From assembly GCA_963840235.1 (NCBI GenBank), contig CAWIYC010000005.1, forward strand, positions 372,001 to 436,000: a DNA stretch of 64,000 nucleotides, read 5' to 3'. The translations under genes and the position numbers were made by a program. The stretch comes from JBBRHQ01 sp963840235. GTDB taxonomy: Bacteria; Actinomycetota; Thermoleophilia; Solirubrobacterales; 70-9. Positions within the stretch are counted from its first letter, which is position 1. Every line of letters begins with the position of its first letter. The notes beneath the pieces were generated by a model. It was not told where the DNA came from. It did no database searches and was given only the letters and a program-made list of their open reading frames with translations. Of the stretch, positions 1 through 9,372 are shown piece after piece.

Positions 1-174
1 CGACGTTCGATGGGCGCCGCTCTTGGCTCCGACGTGGTCGAGCAGCAGCGTCGGCGGGGCGCCGGGAAGGTGGTGGCCGATCCGCCCTCCCGTCACCCGG
101 TAGAGGGTCGTGTGCAGGCCCATGACGCGACGGAGAACGGGCCAGAGACGGTCTGTGACGCTTGTCGGTTCCAT
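1..174 (-). CDS. Deazaflavin (F420)-dependent nitroreductase family protein, N-terminal part
   Basis: This gene runs off the left edge, so only the first 58 codons are present, reading leftward from an ATG at 174. The residues LYRVTGGRIGHHLPG followed by PPTLLLDHVGAKSGAHRT match the start of the Ddn/DUF385 family, in which a hydrophobic strand precedes a Gly-x-Lys-Ser-Gly turn involved in binding the F420 phosphate. Members are split-beta-barrel enzymes that use reduced F420 to reduce quinones or nitro compounds. It is divergent from the VOC gene 39 bp away. The family call rests on the N-terminus only and the substrate is unknown. Confidence 0.7.
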   Translation of the reverse strand, partial: MEPTSVTDRLWPVLRRVMGLHTTLYRVTGGRIGHHLPGAPPTLLLDHVGAKSGAHRTS

Positions 175-212
175 GGGACGACCCCAAGGGTCCCACATGA
201 GAGGCTTCGGGC

Positions 213-572
213 ATGCTCCAGCACGTCTCGATCGAGGTCCCGGGCGCCGAGGCCGAGCGCACGGTCGGGTTCTGGGCACTGCTCGGGTTCGTCCCGGTGG
301 AACCGCCCGAGGCGCTCGCCGGCTACGTCACCTGGCTCGAGCGCGCCGGTACGCAGATCCACCTGATCCACACCGATCAGGCGAGCGTCCCGGTCCTTGG
401 GCACGTCGCCGTCGTCGTCCCCGACTTCCAGCAGGCGTTCGACCGGGTCGCCGAGGCCGGCTATGAGATCGAGGAGTCGAGGCAACTCTGGGGCGAGCGC
501 CGTGCGTTCGCGATCGCCCCCGCAGGGCACCGGGTCGAGCTGATGGCGGGGCCGCCGCCGCGAAGCGTCTGA
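213..572 (+). CDS. VOC (glyoxalase/bleomycin resistance) family protein
   Basis: A 119-residue protein with the paired beta-alpha-beta-beta-beta modules of the vicinal oxygen chelate fold. The first module starts with LQHVSIEV, giving a metal-ligand-type His near residue 4. The second starts with LGHVAVVVPD and ends with GHRVELMAG, giving a His near 67 and a Glu near 112. Two modules in about 120 residues is the usual single-chain size. Many members bind a divalent metal and act on glutathione or mycothiol adducts, dioxygenase substrates or antibiotics, but nothing here identifies the substrate. It lies 45 bp upstream of the ThyX-like gene in the same direction. Confidence 0.8.
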   Translation: MLQHVSIEVPGAEAERTVGFWALLGFVPVEPPEALAGYVTWLERAGTQIHLIHTDQASVPVLGHVAVVVPDFQQAFDRVAEAGYEIEESRQLWGERRAFAIAPAGHRVELMAGPPPRSV

Positions 573-617
573 GCGCACCGGCGTGGCTCGTCATCGGAGC
601 TGGCTACGATCCGCCCC

Positions 618-2249
618 GTGCGCTACCCGGTAGAGGCCTTCACATCTGAGGAGCGGGCGCTGCTCGCTCCCCATTTCACCAACCTCGACCGGCCCGTGTT
701 CGCGCTCGTCAACCTGCCGGAGACGGTCAAGGGGGCGCTGTTCGCCCGCTACTCGCGCTACTCGGGCGGGGTCCGGCGCCTCTTCCTCGAGGAGTTCGCG
801 GCCGACGTCGGCGACGGCGGCCGCCCCTTCGATGGCGCCGAGGGGGAACGGGCCGCGAAGCTCTATGAGCGTGTCTTCCTCGGTTACGGCGACGACTCGA
901 TCGCCCAGGTCGGTGGCGCCCACATCGCCTGCGAGTGGGTCTCCAACATCCTCACCAAGCTGCTCCAACGGGGGCGCCTGGCCGCCTACCTGGAGCAGTC
1001 CACGCGCTACATCCCCTATGACCGCCCGCTCCCCGACGGTGGCTACCGCTATTACCGGGACGAGGATCTGGGGCCGCAGTTCGCGACAGCCATGGACGAG
1101 CTCTTCGGCGTCTACTCGGCCTCGCTGAAGCAGGTCGAGACCTGGGCCGCGGAGCAGTGGCCGCGAGGGGACGCCGAGCCCGAGGGGCCGTGGCGGGGCT
1201 CGATCCGGGCCAAGGCATTGGACCTGATGCGGGGCCTGCTGCCGGCGGCGACGCTCAGCCACGTCGGCATCTACGCCTCCGGGCAGGCCTACGAGCAGAT
1301 GCTGCTGCGGCTGATGGCCTCGCCGCTGCCGGAGGCGCGCGAGTTCGGGGCGATGATCCTTGACGAGCTCCAGCAGGTGATGCCGAGCTTCGTCTCCCGG
1401 GTGGACCGCCCCGACCGCGGTGGCGAGTGGGTCTCCTTCCTCCGGGCCCGCCGGGAGGCGACGGAGGAGTGGGTCTCCCGCCTTGGCCTCGACCGCCGCG
1501 GCTCGGCCGAGAGCTTCCCCACCGTGGAGCTGGTCAACGTGGAGGGCACCGAGGAGGACCTGCTTGCATCCTGCCTGTTCGAGGCCGCCGCCGCGCCCGA
1601 GAGCGAGATCCGGGCCCGGATCGACGTCCTCGACCGCGCCGAGCGGGCGCAGCTGCTGGCGGCGATGGTCGGCGAGCGCGCCAACCGCCGCCACCGGCCC
1701 GGCCGCGGGTTCGAGGCCCTGCGCTACCGCTTCGAGATCGTCTCCGACTACGGCGGCTTCCGCGACCTCCAGCGCCACCGGATGCTGACCTGCCAGTGGC
1801 AGCGTCTCAGCCCCGACCTCGGCGCCGGCGTCCCCGAGGAGCTGGTCGCCGCCGGCGTCGCCGATTCCTACCGGCAGGCGCTCGAGACCTCCCGCGAGGA
1901 GTACGAGCGCCTGGCCGGGGCGGGGTTGGCGGAGGCCGCCCCATACGCCCTCTGCCTCGGCTACAGGATCCGCTACGTCCTCGACCTCAACGCCCGCGAG
2001 GCGATGCACCTGATCGAGCTGCGCTCCGGACGCGAGGGCCACCCCACCTACCGGGCCGTGGCGCAGGCGATGCACGAGCGGATCGCCGCCGTCCACCCGG
2101 CGGTCGCCGAAGCGATGAGCCACGTCGACACCACCCGCGAGCCGCGCCTGGAGCGGATCCTCAGCGAGATCCGCACCCAGCGCAAGCGGATCGAGGCGGC
2201 CGAGCGCACCGCCGAAGGGGCGCCAACCGGCCTCAGCCCCCTCGGCTGA
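618..2249 (+). CDS. Tandem-domain ThyX-like (FAD-dependent thymidylate synthase) protein
   Basis: The 543 residues start at GTG and are about twice the length of a canonical ThyX (about 220-250). The N-terminal half contains QRGRLAAYLEQSTRYIPYD, which aligns with the ThyX motif RHRxxSxxxxSxRY but has RGR for RHR and Ala for the first Ser. The C-terminal half contains LQRHRMLTCQWQRLSPD, which keeps RHR but lacks the SxRY end. It also has a ThyX-like helix, DLNAREAMHLIELRSG. ThyX converts dUMP to dTMP using methylene-tetrahydrofolate and FAD. Long ThyX-annotated proteins of this kind occur in actinobacteria. With the motif split between halves, thymidylate synthase activity is uncertain. A strong hairpin follows the stop. 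Confidence 0.75.
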   Translation: MRYPVEAFTSEERALLAPHFTNLDRPVFALVNLPETVKGALFARYSRYSGGVRRLFLEEFAADVGDGGRPFDGAEGERAAKLYERVFLGYGDDSIAQVGGAHIACEWVSNILTKLLQRGRLAAYLEQSTRYIPYDRPLPDGGYRYYRDEDLGPQFATAMDELFGVYSASLKQVETWAAEQWPRGDAEPEGPWRGSIRAKALDLMRGLLPAATLSHVGIYASGQAYEQMLLRLMASPLPEAREFGAMILDELQQVMPSFVSRVDRPDRGGEWVSFLRARREATEEWVSRLGLDRRGSAESFPTVELVNVEGTEEDLLASCLFEAAAAPESEIRARIDVLDRAERAQLLAAMVGERANRRHRPGRGFEALRYRFEIVSDYGGFRDLQRHRMLTCQWQRLSPDLGAGVPEELVAAGVADSYRQALETSREEYERLAGAGLAEAAPYALCLGYRIRYVLDLNAREAMHLIELRSGREGHPTYRAVAQAMHERIAAVHPAVAEAMSHVDTTREPRLERILSEIRTQRKRIEAAERTAEGAPTGLSPLG

Positions 2250-2254
2250 GCCCG

Positions 2255-2279
2255 GACCCGACGCCCCCGGGGCCGGGTC
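2255..2279 (+). terminator. Hairpin terminator after the ThyX-like gene
   Basis: GACCCG at 2255-2260 pairs with CGGGTC at 2274-2279, and the GC-rich interior pairs further (CCCC with GGGG). It lies 6 bp after the ThyX-like stop. A short pyrimidine-rich run follows but there is no real T tract, as is common in high-GC genomes. Confidence 0.5.
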
Positions 2280-2353
2280 TTCCCGGCGAACGGGACCTTG
2301 CCTGCGCCGACGAATGTGGACATTTGGGCGCTACTGCGCCTAGGATCCCGTGA

Positions 2354-3112
2354 ATGAGGAGATTCCGGGTGGTCATGGTGGCCACCGTCCTCGCCGGCTC
2401 GCTGATCGCGCCTTCGGCCATTCTGGCCGAGCAACCGGCGCCTGGAGAGACCGCCGTGGACGGCGCTGTCGCCGTGCCGCAGCAGAACCCTGCGCCCCCG
2501 GAGCAGGCGGCGGGCGAGGGGAAAGCGGCACCGGCGGAGGCTGCCGTGGCCGACGCGGTGCCCGTGGCGGCGCCGAGCGCGGCAGCGACCCTCCGCGCCT
2601 CGGCCGAGAAGGGAGGCGGCGCCCCCGCATCGGCCTCGGCCGCCGCTGCCTCGGTCGCGATACAGGACTACTACTTCAGCCCAAAGAAGGTGACGATCGA
2701 CACCGGCGAGTCGGTCAAATGGACCAACAAGGGAAAGGTCCCCGAGGGTCACACCGCCACCGGGGACTCGTTCGACTCGGGCGTGCTGAAGAAGGGTCAG
2801 AGCTACACCCACAAGTTCACCAAGGCCGGCAGCTTCGACTACATCTGCACCCTGCACCCGAACATGACCGGCACCGTGGTCGTCAAGGCGGCATCGGGCG
2901 GAGGCGGTAATGACAACGGCGGCTCAAGCGACGGCGGCACCGGCGGCGGGACGGGCACCTCCGGCACCTCGTCGGGCCTGGGCGGGACCGGCAGCACCTC
3001 CTCGCTGCCGATCACGGGCCAGGACCTGCGGCTGCTGCTGGTCCTCGGGGTCAACCTGCTTCTCGCCGGCACGCTGCTGCTGTTGCGCTCCCGCTGCTCG
3101 GGCTCCGGCTGA
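2354..3112 (+). CDS. Secreted cupredoxin (plastocyanin-like) with LPxTG-type cell-wall anchor
   Basis: The 252-residue protein has four parts. There is a Sec signal (about 1-25, ending SAILA), then an Ala/Pro/Glu-rich linker (about 26-95). Next is a type I copper domain (about 98-178) containing VKWTNKGKVPEGHT and FDYICTLHPNMTG, which supply His, Cys, His and Met copper ligands. Last come a Gly/Ser/Thr-rich spacer and the end SSLPITGQDLRLLLVLG, a hydrophobic helix and a basic tail. LPITG plus helix plus Arg is the layout of a sortase substrate. The protein is probably an electron carrier or copper-binding protein tethered to the wall. Covalent anchoring is inferred because no sortase is in the window. 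The ATG at 2354 gives a complete signal peptide. Confidence 0.85.
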   Translation: MRRFRVVMVATVLAGSLIAPSAILAEQPAPGETAVDGAVAVPQQNPAPPEQAAGEGKAAPAEAAVADAVPVAAPSAAATLRASAEKGGGAPASASAAAASVAIQDYYFSPKKVTIDTGESVKWTNKGKVPEGHTATGDSFDSGVLKKGQSYTHKFTKAGSFDYICTLHPNMTGTVVVKAASGGGGNDNGGSSDGGTGGGTGTSGTSSGLGGTGSTSSLPITGQDLRLLLVLGVNLLLAGTLLLLRSRCSGSG

Positions 3113-3177
3113 CTCCTCCGACGATCGGCCAGCACGGTGGCTGGCACGGGCACGGGCACGGGCACTACGATGGCGCC

Positions 3178-3984
3178 GTGATCGCCCGCGCCGCCAGGAC
3201 CCTGACGATCCCGCTCGCCGCCGCCCTCGGCGCCGTGGCGATTCTCGCCCTGGCTCAGACTGCCGACGCCGCCCGCTGGAAGCCGAAGCCGACGACGGCG
3301 CCCTGGCAATGGCAGTTGCAGGGGAAGATCGACACATCGGTGCCCGCACCCGTCTACGAGGTGGACGGCTTCGACGTCGGCAAGAGCGTCGTGCGCAAGC
3401 TCCACTCGAAGGGCCGCAAGGTGATCTGCTACCTCGACGTCGGGTCCTGGGAGAACTACCGCCCCGACCGCAACGCCTTCCCGGGGTCGGTGATCGGCAA
3501 GCGCTACGAGGGCTACCCGAACGAGCGCTGGCTTGACATCCGGCGGATCGACCTCCTCGCCAAGCCGCTGAAGGCGCGCTTCGACATCTGCAAGCGCAAG
3601 CGCTTCGACGCCGTCGAGCCCGACAACGACAACGGATACACCAACGACACCGGCTTCCCCCTGACCGCGGCCGACCAGCTCCGCTTCAACCGCTGGGTTG
3701 CGAAGCAGGTCCACAGGCGGGGGATGTCGGTGGCGCTGAAGAACGACCCCGAGCAGGCGGCGACCCTGTCGCGCAACTTCGACTTCGCGGTGGTCGAGGA
3801 GTGCTTCACATACCACGAGTGCGGCCGCTTCTCGCCCTTCATCGAGCGCGGCAAGGCAGTGTTCGAGGCCGAGTACGAGATCAGCCCGGCCAAGTTCTGC
3901 GAGAGGGCCGCGGCCCTGCGCTTCAGCGCCATCCGCAAGAGCTACGACCTCTTCGCCAGGCCCTGGCTCACCTGCCCTCCCTGA
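3178..3984 (+). CDS. Secreted GH114-like (endo-alpha-1,4-polygalactosaminidase family) protein
   Basis: The 268-residue product starts at GTG and has a signal peptide ending near residue 31 (QTADAARW). It then reads WQWQLQGKIDTS, YEVDGFDV, KVICYLDVGSWENYRPDR, FDAVEPDNDNGY and VALKNDPEQ, the succession of strand motifs of the GH114 TIM-barrel (TM1410-like) family. Characterised relatives cleave galactosaminogalactan or similar amino-sugar polymers. The acidic residues in YLDVGSWE and EPDNDN are in the expected active-site strands. It stands alone between the cupredoxin and acs. The substrate in this organism is not predictable. Confidence 0.8.
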   Translation: MIARAARTLTIPLAAALGAVAILALAQTADAARWKPKPTTAPWQWQLQGKIDTSVPAPVYEVDGFDVGKSVVRKLHSKGRKVICYLDVGSWENYRPDRNAFPGSVIGKRYEGYPNERWLDIRRIDLLAKPLKARFDICKRKRFDAVEPDNDNGYTNDTGFPLTAADQLRFNRWVAKQVHRRGMSVALKNDPEQAATLSRNFDFAVVEECFTYHECGRFSPFIERGKAVFEAEYEISPAKFCERAAALRFSAIRKSYDLFARPWLTCPP

Positions 3985-4039
3985 GCGCCAGGCCCTCGGC
4001 CGCCGAATAGGATTGCTCCACCCTTAAGGAGGAGAGCGC

Positions 4040-6010
<1,971 letters not shown>

Positions 6011-6016
6011 GCGCGG

Positions 6017-6889
6017 CTACTGGCGCCGCTTGCGCTTGCGGCGCTCGCCGCGCTCACGCGGCGGGTTGGCCGGCTCGGCCGGGGTCGTCTCCGAGCCGCT
6101 GGTCTCGACCGCTTCGTCCTCGCCGGAGGGAGGACGGGGGCCGCCGAAGAGGCCGCCGCCGCGGGCGCCGCGCTCCCCCACCTCCCAGGGGATCGCCTTG
6201 CCGGCGTCCCAGGCGGGTGGACGGGAACCGGCCGGGATCTTGTCGATGAAGATCAGGCCGACGAAGACGAACCAGCACATGATCGCCAGCAGGGCCACCG
6301 GGAAGATCAGGAACATCGAGGCGCCGAGCGCCATCGCCAGGGTCCCGGCGAAGCGGGTGACGAGGCCGACCCGGTAGGACTGGAGCGGTATGTAGATCAT
6401 CGCCACCATCAACCCCAGAACGGCCGGTATCAGCAGGGCGGAGGCGATCTTCCGGGTCGAGTCGTCGTCGATCAGGTTCTGGGCGAGCTTGGCCGAGCCG
6501 GCGCCGGCGTTGATGAAGTCGGTGGATATGCCGCGCGAAGCTGCCCAGGCGATGATCCCCTGCACCGCCAGGATCGCCGGGCCGATGAAGGCGAAGGCGA
6601 CCATCTCCGAGCGAACCCGCTCGCTGCGCGCCTGGGCGGCGCGGAAGAGGTAATAGAGCGGAAACGCCATCGCCATGAACCCGATCGAGCGGATGATCGT
6701 GGCCAGCAGCAGGGTGCCGGAGTGCTCGTCGAAGGAGAGGAGCTGAAGGTTCTGGGGACCGCTGGTCTTGACCCCGGTCCCCTGCTCGATCAGGACCGAG
6801 GCGATGTAGCAGCCCAGCCCGGCGAAGGCCGCGATCGCGGCTGGGGTCGCGAGCCTGCGCTCGCGCTCGACCACCTGGTCGGGACCCAT
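6017..6889 (-). CDS. Conserved membrane protein of unknown function
   Basis: I do not recognise this 290-residue protein beyond its topology. About five or six hydrophobic segments can be read, including AIAAFAGLGCYIASVLI, a central FAFIGPAILAVQGIIAW and a C-terminal pair around FLIFPVALLAIMCWFVFVG. They are followed by a cytoplasmic-looking tail rich in Gly, Pro and Glu that ends in a strongly basic cluster (RGERRKRKRRQ). The ATG shares one base with the TGA of the 73-residue gene upstream, so the two are translationally coupled. The CBS-domain gene starts the same run. The basic tail could contact nucleic acid, ribosomes or acidic lipid, but that is only a suggestion. Confidence 0.75.
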   Translation of the reverse strand: MGPDQVVERERRLATPAAIAAFAGLGCYIASVLIEQGTGVKTSGPQNLQLLSFDEHSGTLLLATIIRSIGFMAMAFPLYYLFRAAQARSERVRSEMVAFAFIGPAILAVQGIIAWAASRGISTDFINAGAGSAKLAQNLIDDDSTRKIASALLIPAVLGLMVAMIYIPLQSYRVGLVTRFAGTLAMALGASMFLIFPVALLAIMCWFVFVGLIFIDKIPAGSRPPAWDAGKAIPWEVGERGARGGGLFGGPRPPSGEDEAVETSGSETTPAEPANPPRERGERRKRKRRQ

Positions 6890-7110
6890 CAGCCGCTCGA
6901 CCCGTTCCGCCCGGAGATGGCCCGCGGGGGCTCCGGTGCCTTCCCGCTCAGCTCGCCCGCGCGCACCGGGTAGTACTCGTAGTCCTCGGGCTCGGCGATG
7001 CGGGAGATGCGGTCACCGACGGCGAGGACGACGTCGAGGAACGGGGCCGCCAGGCCGATCACCTTCTCGACCCGGTGCCGGGTCCGCTGCTGCCCAGGGG
7101 TCAGCGGCAA
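6889..7110 (-). CDS. Small conserved hypothetical protein
   Basis: This 73-residue protein starts at TTG and sits between the CBS-domain gene (6 bp gap) and the membrane-protein gene (1-base TGATG overlap). Residues 10-45 are amphipathic and partly hydrophobic (VIGLAAPFLDVVLAVGDRISRI) and are followed by EPEDYEYYPVRAGE. I recognise no domain. The tight packing and normal codon use argue that it is real, and the coupling suggests it works with the membrane protein. Confidence 0.6.
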   Translation of the reverse strand: MPLTPGQQRTRHRVEKVIGLAAPFLDVVLAVGDRISRIAEPEDYEYYPVRAGELSGKAPEPPRAISGRNGSSG

Positions 7111-7116
7111 GCCGGC

Positions 7117-7563
7117 TCAGCCCCGCTCGTGGAAGTAGAACTGGGGAAGCGCTCCCTCGATGACCTCCTGGGTCATCCGCTGGGCGACTGCGAGGTTTCC
7201 GGTGCGGACGGCGATGTCGTCGATCGTAACGATGCCGGCGAGCCGATCGTCGAGGACGACCGGGAGCCTGCGGATCCTGTGCTGAACCATCAGGGCGGCC
7301 GCCTCGTCGAGCTCCATGTCGGGCTCGCCGGTGACGAGCGGCCGCGAGGCGCTGTCGTCTATGACCGCGTCTGCCCCGGCCTCCTCGGCCAGCACCCTGA
7401 CCGCGAGGTCGCGGTCGGTGACCATCGCCGTCGGCGTCCCCTCGGGGTCGACGATGACGACCGAGCCGACCGCGTGGTCGCGCATCAGCTGCGCGACCTC
7501 GAGGGCGCTCGACCCGGGCTCGGCCGTGACCACGGCCGCGGTCATGATCTCGCTCAGCTGCAC
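7117..7563 (-). CDS. CBS domain pair protein
   Basis: A 148-residue protein made almost entirely of two CBS motifs. The first spans about residues 1-60 (LSEIMTAAVVTAEPGSS, then SVVIVDPEGTPTAMVTDRDL). The second spans about 70-130 (ASRPLVTGEPDMELDEAA, then RRLPVVLDDRLAGIVTIDDI). CBS pairs bind adenosine nucleotides such as AMP, ATP or SAM and act as sensors. With no catalytic domain attached, this one is a likely regulatory subunit or stand-alone sensor. The open frame continues far upstream, but the domain begins at the GTG at 7563, which also clears the divergent gene at 7621. It heads the operon with the two genes to its left. Confidence 0.85.
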   Translation of the reverse strand: MQLSEIMTAAVVTAEPGSSALEVAQLMRDHAVGSVVIVDPEGTPTAMVTDRDLAVRVLAEEAGADAVIDDSASRPLVTGEPDMELDEAAALMVQHRIRRLPVVLDDRLAGIVTIDDIAVRTGNLAVAQRMTQEVIEGALPQFYFHERG

Positions 7564-7620
7564 GCCCCTACGGTATCGCCCGGCGAGGGGCGGCGGCAAC
7601 GCTTGCGTAGGATCCGAGCC

Positions 7621-8751
7621 GTGGCCACGCCCAACCAAACGGGCCCGATCGCCGTCTATGGCGCAACGGGCTACACCGGCCGGCTGGTATGCGCCGAGTT
7701 GGCGCGCCGCGGCGCCGGCTTCGTCGCTGCCGGCCGCAACCCGGCCAAGCTCGAGGCGCTCTCGGGGAGCCTCGGCGGCGTCCCCACGCGCGCGGTTGCG
7801 ACCGACGACGGCGCCGGATTGCGCTCGCTGCTCGATCCCTGCGCCGCGGTGATCGCCTGCGCCGGCCCGTTCTGCGCCCACGGCGAACCGATCGTCGCCG
7901 CGGCGGCCGACACCGGGACCCACTACGTGGACACCACCGGCGAGCAGCCGTTCATGAGGCTCGTCTTCGACCGCTATGGCATCCCGGCCGAGCGGACCGG
8001 GGCCGCGCTGGTGAGCGCGATGGGCTTCGACTACGCGCCGGGCGACATGATCGCTGCGTTGACCGCCGAGGGAATGGGCCCGCTGGAGGAGATCACGCTT
8101 GCGTACTCGGTGCAGAGCTTCCGGATGACGAGGGGGACGACCCTCTCCGGGATGGAGATGGTCTCCGCCGGGGACCTCGAGTACGCCGACGGGCGGCTGC
8201 GGCCGGCAGACCGAAGCGTCGGCCGCGGCAGCTTCCGCTTTCCCCGGCCGGTCGGGCTCGAGCCGATGGTCCGCTACCCCTCCGGCGAGCCGATCACGGT
8301 TCCCCGCCACGTCGAGACGCGACGGGTGCGGACGATGCTGACGGCGGCGACGCTGGCGCCGCGGCGGGCGGCGCCGCTGATGCCGGCGCTGATGCCGGCG
8401 ATCGCCGCGGCGATGCGGACCCCGCTGAAGCGCCTGGCAGAGGGACTCGTGAATCGCCTCCCGGAGGGCCCCGACCCCGAGGCCCGGCGCTCTGCCCATT
8501 GGATGATCGTCTGCGAGGCGCGCGCCGACGGCGCCACCCGGCGCGGGGTCGTCTCCGGCACCGACGTCTACGGCCTGACCGCAGCCACGACCGTCGAGGG
8601 GGCGCTCCGGCTGGCCACGGAGGGCTACGAGCGCAGCGGCGCCCTGGCGCCGTCGCAGGCCTTCGACCCGGCCGGGTTCCTCGACGCGCTCGCGGACTTC
8701 GGCGTCGCCCTTGAGGTGGATCCCTCCGCAGGGCAGCCGGCGGCGGCCTGA
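7621..8751 (+). CDS. Saccharopine dehydrogenase-like NAD(P)-binding protein
   Basis: The 376-residue protein opens with a Rossmann motif, IAVYGATGYTGRLVCAELARR, written here as GATGYTG near residue 15. It continues with GPFCAHGEPIVAAAAD and HYVDTTGEQPFM, typical of the saccharopine dehydrogenase/trans-acting enoyl reductase superfamily. Members reduce or oxidise varied substrates, including lysine-pathway intermediates and polyketide or lipid enoyl groups, so no reaction is assigned. The GTG at 7621 immediately precedes the fold, and the frame upstream has no homologous sequence. Its TGA overlaps the ATG of the next, frameshifted gene by one base, suggesting they once formed a coupled pair. 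Confidence 0.8.
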   Translation: MATPNQTGPIAVYGATGYTGRLVCAELARRGAGFVAAGRNPAKLEALSGSLGGVPTRAVATDDGAGLRSLLDPCAAVIACAGPFCAHGEPIVAAAADTGTHYVDTTGEQPFMRLVFDRYGIPAERTGAALVSAMGFDYAPGDMIAALTAEGMGPLEEITLAYSVQSFRMTRGTTLSGMEMVSAGDLEYADGRLRPADRSVGRGSFRFPRPVGLEPMVRYPSGEPITVPRHVETRRVRTMLTAATLAPRRAAPLMPALMPAIAAAMRTPLKRLAEGLVNRLPEGPDPEARRSAHWMIVCEARADGATRRGVVSGTDVYGLTAATTVEGALRLATEGYERSGALAPSQAFDPAGFLDALADFGVALEVDPSAGQPAAA

Positions 8752-9339
8752 TGGCGGTCGGCGAGAAGAGTCTGCCGACGGTCCCCCTGGAAGCGGGCAT
8801 CGGGCCCGAGAACCCGCCATGCCCCGCCTGCCGGGAGCCGCTCTTCGGCTGGGCGATGGTGCGGCCGGCGGGGCTGCCGGTGAGGCGCTGCGAGCGATGC
8901 GGCCTGGCCGTCAAGGGCGGGCCCGCCGAGCGGGAGGAAGCGGCTGCCGCGGCCGCCGCTGCGGCCGACCGAGGGCACCGCGGCCAACCGTCGCAGCCTC
9001 CAGGCCTGGATCGGCAGTTCCGGCTGGGCCGCGCTGGAGCCGGAGCGGCGCTTCCTCTTCACCGCCGAGTCCCTGCGCCTGCTCGGGCACCCCGGGGCCC
9101 GGGTGCGCCCCGCCGTCGGCGCCATGTGGCAGACCCTGCTCAACAGCTTCACCTTCGGCCACAACGTCGCCCTCGGCCGGCTCGGCAGGGCGACCGCGAC
9201 GCCGGCAGAGAAGCCCTGGCAGCGCCGCCTCGACCTCGGTATCAGCCTGCTGGCTACACCGCTGGCGCTCCCGGCGGCGCTGATCGCCGAGCTGGTGGCG
9301 GCCGCCGCTGGGCGTGGCGGCCGCCTGACGATCTCCTGA
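8751..9339 (+). pseudogene. Zinc-ribbon protein gene interrupted by a frameshift
   Basis: From the ATG at 8751 the frame encodes a zinc ribbon, CPACREPLFGWA then RRCERCGLAV (two CxxC pairs). It then enters an Ala-rich stretch at about 8940-8970 and loses protein character. From about 8965 the next frame (+1) encodes a convincing continuation, TAANRRSLQAWIGSSGW, then EPERRFLFTAESLRLLG and WQTLLNSFTFGHNVALGRLG, ending at 9339. The combined span of 589 bp is one base over a multiple of three. The joined product would be about 195 residues. A disabling indel, a sequencing error in the GC-rich Ala tract, or programmed frameshifting could all explain it. The start overlaps the preceding stop. Confidence 0.65.
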
Positions 9340-9372
9340 GCCGCAGCTGCATCCACGGGTGGAATCGGCCCT

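Noticed and set aside
3140..3175. Three tandem ACGGGC hexamers before the GH114-like gene
   Set aside because: The stretch is short and low-complexity. It is unlikely to be more than slippage, although it does lie in the leader of that gene.
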